This document shows positions 38,828 through 50,896 of a stretch of 64,000 bases of DNA, in pieces; position 1 is the first letter of the stretch; each line of letters begins with the position of its first letter. The DNA is taken from contig VXAY01002113.1 in assembly GCA_013399855.1 (NCBI GenBank), forward strand, positions 1,591,826 to 1,655,825, read 5' to 3'. The DNA is from Oxyruncus cristatus (taxonomy: Eukaryota > Chordata > Aves > Passeriformes > Cotingidae). Made by a program: the position numbers and the translations under genes. Below the pieces are notes generated by a model. The model saw only the letters and a program-made list of their open reading frames with translations. It did not search any database and had not been told where the DNA came from.

Positions 38828-41800
38828 CCTCCTAGAAACATGTTAAGCAACAGCTTTTGCTTTAGACACTTAGTGCATCCTTACCAATTAATTAAACCTT
38901 GTCACATCAGGGACACTGTGTCTTACTAACCATTTTAGGTCACACTCAAGGACTTAAATTGTGGCCTAAAGCAGGTAAAACTCTGTTTAAAATCACTTTA
39001 TTTTCAAGACAAGGAAGGACATTGTACCTGATGGTGACCTCTGGGGAAATAAATAAATCGATGTCTGCTGGCCAAGGACTGTTACAGACATTCTGTAGCT
39101 CAGTGTGCATAAGTGGAAGCTACTCAGCAAGCTCCATACATCTGCCTGCTCACATGGAACATTAATGAATGCAGTCACGTATTATTTAAATTAATATCTG
39201 TATAAATAATTGGTTCATTCTATGCATCACAAGATAATGGCGACATTTAGCAGCTTCTGAACTAAAACAGGACAGGAGAAAAGAGATTTATGAATTGAAA
39301 TCAGTTAAATGGTTTCTCTGCCAGCTAGCTCTGATTCCATGCTGTTCAATCAATTCAGAGTATTACTAGCATTTTTCTCAAGAGTGCAATATATGACAAC
39401 TGCCAAGCTTTGCTTTGGTGATTGCTAAAAGGACAGATACTGGTGTGAACCATATTTCAGCACTGCAGGAATATAAAAAATGAATTGTTAGAAATGGTCC
39501 AGGAGGAATGGATAGCAATAAGACATCAATGTCATCTGTAAACTGACTTCTGATAAATTTTTGGAGGGCTTAATAATATGATTTTTGATTTAGAGTGGCT
39601 TTAGAAAGTCAAAAGTCTGATGCAAACATCAAAAACTTTAATGAATAAAAAATGAAATGCATTGCTGCTTAAGTAATTGTTTCTAATGCTTCTACAGTAT
39701 TTCATGTTCTCAGATGTGTTAGTAAGTGAACATGAAATGAAAGCAGCAGATAAAGTAACTTGTTTATTCCCCCTCATCATTGACTTTAGAACAGGAAAAC
39801 AAAGTTAAGTATTATTACAGAAATACTTGCAAACTTTGCTGTTAGTAGACCATATATAGGGAAAAACATATGTTCAGGGTCTAGATCTTACTCTGTGTTG
39901 GGACTTCTCTTTCCTTATCACTTCAGTTGTCCTTGAGGCTGAATCAGTTTGGAACACATGTGGACTCAGATGTGCATCTTGATGTGCTCTTAATTTCTGG
40001 TTGTCTGTGGTAACAGAGCAGCACTGAAGCCATAAAGGAGCCCTGAATGGGCACAAGACTGTACTTCTACATCTTCTTCATAGCATCAAGGGTTTTTTGC
40101 TCCAGTATAACTACCCTGCTTGACATTTAATCGTGTCTAGTGTCATAAAACAAGCTCACTTGTCTGTCATGGGAAACCTCCTGGGAGATCCTGGACTTGG
40201 CCAGAAGTGGTCCAGCGGGGCTGACTCCACAGGCTCGCCGTACCCTGGTTTGGAGCTCTCAATTTGGCAGCAGTTACCTTTCAAATTATATGTTAAACCA
40301 TGTCTCAGCTGCAGTTTGGTAGTAATTCAAAGCAGCCCATGGTGTCCTTGCAGAGGTTGGTTTGCTAACCCCGGAATTGCATTCAGTGGGTGTCATCTGA
40401 AACACCGAGGGGATTTGTTGTTATGGACACTGGGCAGTCAATCCATTAGAAAGAAGATTAAAGACTCTGAGGTATTACTGAAGCTGTGATAACTGATACC
40501 AGCCAAAGGTCTTGTCCAATCTTTGTCCCTCCTCATCTTTATTTCAATAAATTGCTTTCCAGTTTTCAGTTCCTAATGATGAGACTTCAGAAAAAAAGAC
40601 TCCAGCAGCAGCTGGCCTCCAACTACTGAACAGTTTAGTTAATGTTGTCCTTAGTGCCCCTTTTCTATCTTCTAATGGACATCGTGCATTGCTTTGATAG
40701 TATCTTATTTGGATTTATTTCATCCAGTGCTTAGGTCTTTTTAGAAACCTAGGTATTTATTTCAAGCCTTGCAGAAGTAGAATGTTACTTGTGTTTGCAC
40801 GTGATTCTGTACTTGGGGCTGTATTCACTGAAATGAAAAGACTGGAGATTTTTTCCCTCTCACACTGATCCTGCTGTTACTGTAAAGGTGCGCGAGTCTC
40901 CTCACACCATGTGCTTTAAATTAAATATAATTGTGTATTTTAGCACTGTTAAAACACATGGCCTGGTCTCAGAAGGATGATTCGTTCTTTGCTTTTTTGT
41001 TGTTGTTGTTACAAACATTAATAAACGTATAACATATTGAAACGCAGTAAGATATAATAATATTTTATTGAAAGTGGGTATTTTTGGCACAATAGCAAAG
41101 AAATGTTGTTAACTGTAACAAATGGGGATGTTCCTTGTCATTTTGTACACAGAAGTTGGATCACATAATCAAAATCAAGATACCTGGGGAAGGTGCAGAC
41201 TCGTGTAAGGTTGTTGTTCAGCTGCCACCAGTTCATCCAAGGCAGGACACTTGCCATGCCAACCAGAACTAATGAGGATCCACATCCCTCTCCTCCTAGT
41301 AAATCCTGGCCCCAGCATTTTACAAGTTTGCAGATCAGTGGCAAAGGGCTGCAGCTTTCGTATGTTGGAGACTTCTTTTTCTTCTCAGAAAGCAAATGTT
41401 GGTTCAGTTCTGTTCAGTCATCAGTCCTTTAGGAAGGTGACATCCAGAACTTTAAATAGCTCCATAGCTGTAGCAGCTGCCATCACCTGTGTTTGCAATT
41501 GCTCTGGAATTCTGTAACAGCGTGGATTAGGGCACTTGTGTGTATGGAGAGAGGCTGTATAATGTGTGCTGGGTGCCTGCTGCCCATGTAGGCAGGAGAT
41601 CACTCTGGCTGAAGGTCTGTTTGTGGCAGCAAGGTGCTGATCCAGCTTTCCCAACAGTTCTCCAGACAGCAGGCACAGGGATTGCTGGTGGCAGCTCTGA
41701 AGGGTGAGCTGCCAGGGACTCAGTTCTTGACAAATTAAGGAAGCTGGGGAAAAGGTTTTCTTCCTTTTTCTTTTTTTTTACATAACTCTCACTTTCATCC

Positions 41801-43484
41801 AAAATGGCTAAATCAAGAAATCACCAGATATTTGGTGGGGGTTTCTGCCTGCCTGGCAGCTGGAGCTGGGACTGTATAATAGGCACTTGTCAATTCTGCT
41901 GTGACAGAAATGAAGCTGCTGCCAGGGTGAGATACAAATTGCCCTGGCACTCAGATGTGCTGTTCAGAATTCTGAGTAGAACTTGGTGTTAGAGAGAAAT
42001 GTGAGTTCATTGTTTCTCCTCCCAGTACTGTTAATCCCCAATGGCTGAAAATTGAAACAGTTTGCTTATAGATAGAAGAATTAAACTACGTATTTTAGGA
42101 TTAGATGCTAGAAAGGAGCTTAAGGGAAAAAACTGAAAAACAGTCATCAATGAACTGTATCTAATAATCAAAAACAAATCTGTGGATCAGCAGCTCCTCA
42201 TCTAACTGGGATCTGGACAGTAGAGCAGTGGGGGCAGTTAAGCTTGAGTGCCATCCAACAGGCTGAGGAAAACCATCAGCAGATGATTCTGGAGCAGAGG
42301 AGGAAAATGTGCATAAATTGGGGGTAAGAAACTGTTCTTAATGTATGGGACATTGTATACTACAGGGTGTTAGAGACCTGGCAAGAAATTTGGGAAGGTG
42401 AAATATTCCTTTTGCACGTACCCTGTTTTATTTGGGATGCGTTGTTCCTGTACAGAAAGTGACGGGGAGTCAGAGCTCATAGAAGTCCTGTTGGGTGTGT
42501 GGTAGCGTTGTGTCACTTAGGTAAGTGTTTGAATCAGTAACTCTGCTTTGTGTTATGTAACTTTGAACTGAATCCATTAGAACTGAGCAGTTTTACATCC
42601 AGCCTTTTTTTCAAGTTGTTGCTTGTGTCCCTGAACAACAAACAGACCCAAATTATCGAGTTGGGTCTGATAGTGGAAATTTTAGCTTTTAAGCTGAAAG
42701 GAGAAACGAAAGTTAACCTTGCCTACCAGAAATCATCGGGGAGATTGTTATAACTATAAAATGTGAGGAAGATTATTAAAATAAACATTTTCTCTTGCAA
42801 ACTTGCATAGAAGAAGAGTGCATACTGCACTCATTCATTTTAACAACTCAGTGCCACCTGTCTCGGGGAAGCTGTTCAGCAGAAGGGGATGTTGCACAGA
42901 ACACAGTAATATGGCCTGTTGCCACACATACATTTGGGATATACATTATAGCTGTTGCCTAAGGATCAGGAGCCAAAAAAGGCTCTCTGGGCAAATGGAT
43001 GAGAAGGAAGGGGAAGGAGAAGAGTGGGCAAGTGCTAGTAAGGACAAATTGCGTCTCTTTGCTTTCTACGGGTGCTTATAAAGGAATGTTTAAAAGGTAA
43101 GAAGGAATGGGTTTGCGCTTTACTCCTGCATTCTTCCTTCTGTACCCCAGCCAGCAGCTGGAGGCAGCATATCAACATCATCCTGTGCTGCTAATGGTCT
43201 TAAATCCATACAATAACATTCTGCAGTGCTCCTTCCCTGCCACACAAAGAGTGCAAAGAAATTCATCACAGACATGACTTTGGAACACAGCACCTTCCAG
43301 GGCTATGCCAGTGGCAGCACAGCTGTGCTGAGGTGGCACTTAAAAGCTCCTTTGAAGATACTTTTTTTGCCTTAATTAAGCATTTAGCCTTAACTAAGTT
43401 ATTTCATCTACTCCTATTTCATGTAGGACTATTTAAGACCTCTACCCGAAACAGTGTTCAAATGTACTGAGCAAAGAAGCCTTT

Positions 43485-43518
43485 GGGGGAAGGGGGGGGG
43501 AGAAAAAAAAAGAAAAAA
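43485..43518 (+). repeat. 34-nt polypurine tract
   Basis: An uninterrupted purine run: G-rich in its first half (a G5 and a G9 block), A-rich in its second. It is simple sequence; it has no mirror symmetry, so classical H-DNA is not indicated. Confidence 0.85.
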
Positions 43519-44654
43519 TATTAAAGTGCGAATTATTTTGAATCATACAAATGTACTTTTGATGTCATCACAGCCCTTCCAAATAAATGTGTTTGCGTGT
43601 TTGGTGTTGTAAAGCATATTATTTATGTGATGGGCTTCAATAGCTGCTTTTGAGCGACATGAGCTTTTGATGCAAATACACATTTGTGATCTTTTCTTTC
43701 AGTGTGTTGCTAAAAGGGCCCGGCTGCCGTGGTTTCCACAGCCTGATGATGGATTGGGGTGTAAATCCCTGTTTGACACATATGGGGCTATTTAAGTGGG
43801 TATTGCTCAATTAGAAGCACAGAAACGCTGTTAAACAGGTCTCCTGGTCTGATGTTGCCCAGGGACAAACTGAATGCTCTGCGCTCAGAACCTCACTACA
43901 AAGATGGATTTGGCAAGGACAGAAGCAGCAATGTTGGAGAGATGCTCAGATTCATCAGCCACCAGCAGGAAATCCATGCCTCTAAAGCTCGACTTTAGGC
44001 TTAAAACTTTGGCATTTTATCTTGTCTATTTGAAATCTTCTCAATGTGAGTAAGCCACTCTTCTACCCGTGACCAGATGGATGTTGCATCCAAGCTTTTT
44101 ATAGTGCTTACACCACGCTCCTTTTATAGAGGTATATTTACAGGAGAATATTCTTTGGAAGCACAGGGATGCATTGCCAGATTCAGATGGAATAGTCCTC
44201 TATTATCATGCAAAGTTTTGTGCCATCGACTGACCCATTCCTTACAACCCAAATGTCCTAAGTCCCTGAAGTAGCTGCATAATGGTCCTAAATGATTTTT
44301 GTATCTTGTTTGATTTGTTTGAGAGGCCTCTTTGTGACGAGACTTCTGTTAACGCAAAATGTTCCGTAGACAGAAGAAATAATGAAGCCTGGTTTTCTAC
44401 AGAATCTCATTTTAGCTTCTTTACAGCCTCTGTCTCCCATTATCACTTCACTACTGCACGGATCCCCTCCATTAAAAGACAAAGGCAGAAAATGCTGTGG
44501 CTATTTCCAAGTTCTTTGTGTCAGGAAATGCACCTGCTGATTGCCCAGTTGACTGCTGCTAAAACAGCGGTCTGTAACACCAGAGTTACACCTGCCTGGT
44601 CCTCAGCACAGGGTTGGTTTGGTCTTTTCTTCTACCCGATTTTCACGAAATACT

Positions 44655-44683
44655 TTTTGACAAAGATTTCTTCTTTGTCAAAA
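44655..44683. repeat. Perfect 12-bp stem hairpin
   Basis: TTTTGACAAAGA (44655-44666) and TCTTTGTCAAAA (44672-44683) are exact reverse complements around the 5-nt loop TTTCT. Each arm holds a SOX/TCF-like core, ACAAAG or CTTTGT. Confidence 0.9.
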
Positions 44684-47600
44684 CTGGATGAAACTGGCCA
44701 GGAGATACTGCAATTAGCGTGGGGCAAGTAGGAAACTGTTCCCAAAGCAGTTTGTTACTATTATAATGCAGTATCTTTTGTCATGGGCACTTACTAAAAG
44801 CAGCGTGGGTCTGTAAAAGCAGGAGCTCTCAAAGCCAAGGACTTAACGTGACAAACAGGGAATTTCACAGGGAGATGCACATTAAGGAAAGAAATTGCAT
44901 GTCCTACAGATTTCCTCTGTTAACGTCATCACATCAGAGACTTTGCCTGCTGTTTTCTCCAGCAGAAATGCATCATTTTCAATATCTGTCAGGGAATACA
45001 GCACTGAGGATCCCTCATCATAACCAAAATCAAGTTAATAAACTAAAGAGAATATAACATTGCTTGGATAAAAATCTCAACAATGTACCCAAGGGGTGTC
45101 TCACCCAAGGAGTTTTCCTTCTAGAAAAACTTCCTTTGGAAGATCCCGCAGCATTTGCAGGAAGCACAGGATATGTTGTTTCCTCACAGTTGTGATAAAT
45201 GTCAGTTAGGGAGGTAAAGCATCACAAAGCCTTCTGAGAACCACTACAAACTGCAGTGCCAGGACACCTGTAAGGGCTGTGGTTCCCACACTGAGCAAGG
45301 GCACAGCCAAAATCCTCTCCCAGCTCTGTGTTAAGGCTCACAGGCCAGAGGGGCATGAGAGAACCTGCTCAAAAGTACCAAAGCTCAGAGAACAAGCAGA
45401 GTTAAATCATGAAAACAGGATGTCTCAGTTGGCACTGCCCAGGGAGCCTGGAGCTCAGCCAGCCATGGTGGGCATCTCTGCATTTGTGTCAGTGGTTTGG
45501 GGGGAAACCTCTGCCCAAACAGCAGGATATTTGAATGGACTGGTATTTTTCCAAATGTCATGTTCTTTAAATGCTGTTTGAAGATGAAGGTTTACTCAGT
45601 TCCCCTTAGAATATCACTGCAAATATCACCAAGATCTTTCTATGTGTCCAGCTGCTTTATGACCTCCTGTTCCTACCCTCCCAAAACGTTGCAAGGAAAG
45701 AGGAGAAGTTATTTATCAGGAGTGAGTCTGAAGCCATTTTCATGATGAATGCTCACCTCTGCAAGAGAAGGCGTAATATCCTCGTGAAAGGGCCCATCCT
45801 TCATTCCCAATGACTGTCGTGTTGTCCCTGTGGCTGCCTGGACCACTAATGATCACCCCTCGTCCCCTACAAAAGAAGCAGAAAATGTAAAATCAGAAAC
45901 ACGGCTGTGAACATCCTTCTTCACCCCAAACTCCAAAACGTTTGTTCATTGGAGGCTGTGCTAATGAAAACCTCCACAGGGCACTAGATAAGAACCCAGA
46001 AATGATCACAAGTCAGGAAGTATTTCACTTGCATGTCCATCATTCTTTGGGTAAAAACCTGATTCATTCCCAAATCTCTGATAATGTTGCTAATAATTAG
46101 GTATTCTCAATCCAGTATGTTTTCTCAGCTAGTTCTGGGCTCTCTGATTATCTCATTTAAAGGATTATGTATTATTTTGGCCAATGGAATTTGCTCATAT
46201 CCTCTTCTCCACTTAGACTTGTCTTTTCCTGAAAGCCCTTGAGCCGCAAAACCACGTATCATTTCAACATCTAAAATGCTTTGTCTGGTAATGATGGTCC
46301 ATTTTCGTGGCTAACTGCGCCCTGCATAGCTAATCATGAGTAAAGGGATGTGCAGTGAACTGTGTACGGAAGAGATTCCCGAGAAGAAGAACTGCTGGGA
46401 GGAGCAAAAAGCCAGCACTTGGACTTCTCTTCCTGCCTCTGCCAGATACCATCTGTTACCTTTACAAGGTCTGGGACTGTGGTTTCCCTGTGAGCAGCGT
46501 GGAGGTGATGGCTGGAGAGAGGGAGCTGTGCTGACGAGCTCTAAGCTGGAGCTGCCTGGTGTGGAAATGAGCAGCAGCCTTTAACTCAACACTCCACACA
46601 GAAATTAGGAACAACATTACAGCATCTGGTGTGTGTAATGGGAGAATAAACCAGCTGTGCTGGGTGAAATATTGACTATGTCAAATTATTACAACAAACT
46701 TTATAAATATTACTGTTAGTCTGACTGCAATCATTTTTTTAATAGCAGGAGAAGACGGATAGAGAAAGGGGCTCTGCACATCAAATGCTGTGAAAAAGAA
46801 TGATGCTACTGTAAAGAGCACGAGAGCCAGCACCCAATTAGAGCAGACAGAAACTGCCTGCAAACAAGAGGGAAACTGGAGCAGCAATTCCAGAATGAGA
46901 AGGATAGTTCTCATCTCAAGATCTGCCATGGTAGCAAGAGTCCACAAAGCATTAAAGAGATATATTTTGCAATTTTTTGCAAAATGAAAGTTACATTTCA
47001 TTGACTTTTTATGGTATTTTGAGCCCAATCAATAAGCTTTACGACCTGCATCCTCTGTTGGCTCATTGATGCTAACTGGGCTATCAGCTTTCTGTCTTGG
47101 TGCACTATAGATGGGCAATCACACTTTATTTAATGACTGAAATGGACATCTTTGGTGATACAGGGTTCTTCAATGAGATATGTAATTGTTCCCAGCTTAT
47201 GCAGCTTTTATTGAATTATTATTGAAAACATAATTTCATGCTTGGTTAAGTCATAAATTTAATTCATTCGCTGGCAAGATACAGTAACAAATACGACACC
47301 ACCAGTATTACTTGGAGGAAAGGAGAGGAGGTCCTGTGTAGCCAACGAGTACAAATTAGCTGAGCACTCAGTGGTTAACTTTTCAGCATTTTCTGCTCAC
47401 GGATTTAAAAGTGCAGAGAAAACTTGTCCATTTCAAGAAGATCAGTTTTGACAGAAAATTGGCAGTTGGTTGAAACATGTAGATTGAGTCTTGTGCGTAA
47501 GTTACAATCCCAGTTAGTTGGATAAAATGGAATTGCCACTGATTCTGCTTTTTGGTGGCTTCGGGACACAGATGAGTCATTGACTGGGCAAAGGTCTTGT

Positions 47601-49358
47601 GTCTGCTTTTACTAACCACATTAATTAATTGATTATTTCATTAACCACAACTGGAAGTTTAACATCCCGATGGTGTGTGCATCCATGGGGCACTTTCTCA
47701 AGAGCCTGCAAAAGGCAGGGCATTAAAAAGGAAAGGACTCCCCTTTGCTAAACTGAAGTCAGTGAGACTTGTCTGAATGTGGACTACGTGCAAGCTACAC
47801 TCTCGTTTTCCTTTTCAACCCAAAACCCATGAGAGACTGGGTTGGCTGAAGCCCTGGATCGCTTTAGGCAGGACTGGCAGTGGTGCTGCTTGGAGCAGGA
47901 GGCTGGACTGGAAACCTCCAGAAAGCTCTGTCAGCCAGCACAGCCTCGAGTCTGTCTTTAATCCTGACTTCTCTCCAGGAACATTAACTGGCATTCCTCT
48001 GCTTTAACACAGGCACTTGTGAACAGCCTGAGGAAATGCCTGCTTTTCTTGGGAAGGAAAACCCAGCTTTTAGACGCCTGCAGTTTGGCGAAATTAATTT
48101 CCCCCTTATTTCTTGAATACAAAGCAATTCAGACTGTCTTTGACACCTCAGAGTAAATGCATTGTAAAATGAAAGGCAGCTGGACAAATTATCAGTGAAT
48201 TTGATGAGAGGAAAGGGTAAAGCATTCACTGGAAATATATTTTTTCATAATAGATTGGAATTTATGGAAACCCTTGCTGACTTCACAATTAAACCAGTTA
48301 TTTAGCATCTGCAACATTACTTGCTTCAAAAGTCACAATTTTTATCTTATTAATTCAGCTGATCGTCTTAGAAGCTCAGTGAAATATATTTAAGTTTTTT
48401 CTCTAAAAAATTAAGATTATTTAACTTTTTTTGCGACTTTGCACAACACAAACATGTATTACAAGCTTTCTGGCTTTGACTCTTACTAGCTCAGCTTGCA
48501 GGATTTGATTTTAAAGTCCAAAGTCCCTCCATTTAGGTGAAGAACCAGAACCAGACACTGATATTTATGCTGCATCCCTGAAAGTAAGTAACACATTAAA
48601 ATGATTAGACCTTTTATGCCACAATTGCCCAAATGATGTTTTCTCAGGGAGCCCTACCTACCTACAGAAATTTTCGTCATTTTTCTACGAAGAATCTGTG
48701 GTGATATTTTTACTTTAAATAGCAAAGTTTTCCTTTCTCTCTGCTTGAATTTCTCAATTTCCACACTGACTCTACAGAGGGAATTTTTTTCCTGGCCTGT
48801 TGCTGTTTGCAAGCAAGTTTTAATTCCGAGCTTTTGGAGGCTCTTTTGGATGGGTTTGAGTTTCTTCACAACCTTTTGAAGTTGAGGATGCAACACACCT
48901 CACTGGCCTAATCTCTTATTAACCACATTTTGCTTATGTTACTTTAACATAGAATCTCATTGCTTTCAATGAAGTGGCTTTTGGAAATCAGAGGGAACCA
49001 TTTGAAGGGGATAGCACACAATCTTTGTTCTAGTTGAGGAATGAGTAGATATGTTAAGTAGTATCTGCTGGGGAGTAAAAGAACCCTGATTTTTGCCAAA
49101 CATTTGAAACAGGAAATAGTTTAATGCATAAAAACCAGCATAACATAGTGAAGCTATATCTTTTAATTATCGAATCTAGGTTCCTACAGTAGAACTTATT
49201 AAATGTGGGCTTGAGAAATCACTGGAAGTTAAGAAACTATTACTGAGTCAAATACTATAATTTAATGAATTAGCCTGGTTGAAAAGTAAGGTAGTTGCTA
49301 GAATTTTCCTGGCATGGAAAAGCCACTCAACAGCCAAAGTTCTAAATAAAAGGAAAAT

Positions 49359-49362
<4 letters not shown>

Positions 49363-49388
<26 letters not shown>
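49363..49388 (+). repeat. A26 homopolymer
   Basis: The longest homopolymer in the window. An AATAAA lies about 14-19 bp before it, which resembles a retroposed poly(A) tail, but no upstream gene-like body or target-site duplication is recognisable. Confidence 0.85.
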
Positions 49389-49392
<4 letters not shown>

Positions 49393-50839
49393 AAACACTC
49401 AGGGAGTAGTAAATTCATAATTTCTACTGAGTAGGAATTGGCAACCTTCTTGTCAATAGCTGTAAAATGCCTTATGTGCAGAAATATTTCAGGACATTAA
49501 AGACAAAGAAATGTGTTTGGCCCTATGCCTTTGCATTCAATTACAATTTATGTCAGCTTTATTTTTCCATTTTTTAGTAAGCTCTTTTTTTTCCCCCCAT
49601 CTTCTCTCTAACAAAGGGTGACACAGCAGACAAGAAGAGTAGCAAGACTGGACTTTTTATGCAATAGGGAGCTGTGTCAGTACCATTGCTTTGTTTGATG
49701 TTTTTCTGGAACACCTTTTTGTGTCCCTGTTCTCAAAGTCAGCAGCAACCCAGCTGCTGCCTGCCTTGATGTTGTGATGTACTTGACCAAGGTAAAAATA
49801 CCTGCAGAGTAACTTTAAAGATATTTGCACTGAATTCAACCATCTTTCTATCTCTGCCTGTTGCAGGAAGAAAAATTACTCTTTGATACTAAAAAGGCTT
49901 GATTACTTGCTCCTGGTCTTGCTATCCTTTAAGAAAAGGTTCTTTACAAGTGCAGCTAGTCCTTCTCCATTGCTAAAGGAAGTGCTCTGTATCACATTAT
50001 CTCATTTAAATACGTTCTCGGCGTTCTGCACTTTTTGTTATGTTTGCAGCTGTTTTAGAGCACCTCAGCCGAAGCCTTCAGAAGGAAAGTACACACAAAT
50101 GTCCTTTATGAGCCTTTCTGGCTTTGTCTCTCCCGATCCCTGATAATTTTCTTTGAGTGCATACACCTTCCTTTTTCAGTTCATGAGACTGCCAGCGTGG
50201 CTCTCAGCAAACAAGGGCGAGTTTTAAAGGATCTGTGGAGTGCCTGTTGAAATCATTGCCCTGCATTATTATGGCTTATCTTTCTACTTTCATGGTCTGT
50301 AGTCCTCATATGGATTTATTTCATCTGCGCTTGCACACAGCCTTGTACCAGGGCCTGCTTAGACTCACCATAAAGCCTCATACTTAAAGGATAATGGTCA
50401 TGATGGGGGAAGTATACAAGGCAATAAACAGCTTTTACAGGTGATTAAACACGCTGAAGCAAAGCTGAGGCATTTGAAAAACCCCAAAAGCTGTTTATTG
50501 TAAGCTCGGCAACACGTCAGCTGTGTTCAACAAGCCACAACATTAAATAAAAGCTGTTGCCTTGTCTTGGAAGGACTGGGAAGTTTTGTTCGCCAAATAG
50601 ATCTTTCCTTCTCCTTTTTAATAGCGTTGGTGGCTTTCTTTGTGTCACCTACGGTTTAACAGGAGATAGTTCCGGAGTAATTGCTTGGGATAAAAGCAGC
50701 AAAATGTCTTTCTTCGCATTACTGTGGAGGTTCTTGATGACAGTCCTTTCCTCCTCTCCCCACCCCATAAGAAATCCCCCTTTATTCCCAACTCCTTTTT
50801 TGCTCCTACTGCTTCCTTTATCTGTTTCATGGTTTCATT

Positions 50840-50896
50840 TCTTGGTTGGGTTTTTGGTTTTGGTTTTTTGGTTTTGTTTTGTTTTTTTTTTTTTTA
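50840..50896 (+). repeat. T/G-rich low-complexity tract
   Basis: Runs of GGTTTT-like units end in T14 at 50882-50895. The frames read across it give Phe/Leu/Val-rich peptides that look like membrane segments but come only from the low-complexity composition. Confidence 0.8.

Noticed and set aside
44282..44731. Longest open frame in the window (149 codons, plus strand)
   Set aside because: No recognisable domain, low-complexity-free but random-looking composition, and no transcription or splice context; expected by chance in 64 kb.
45455..45480. TGGTGGGCAT, considered as the GWWAYKE exon of CA10
   Set aside because: Translation does not continue as the CA10 N-terminus and it lies downstream of the next exon in gene order.
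49340..49388. Processed retrocopy suggested by AATAAA followed by A26
   Set aside because: No upstream coding or UTR-like body and no target-site duplication could be recognised; AATAAA is common in AT-rich introns.
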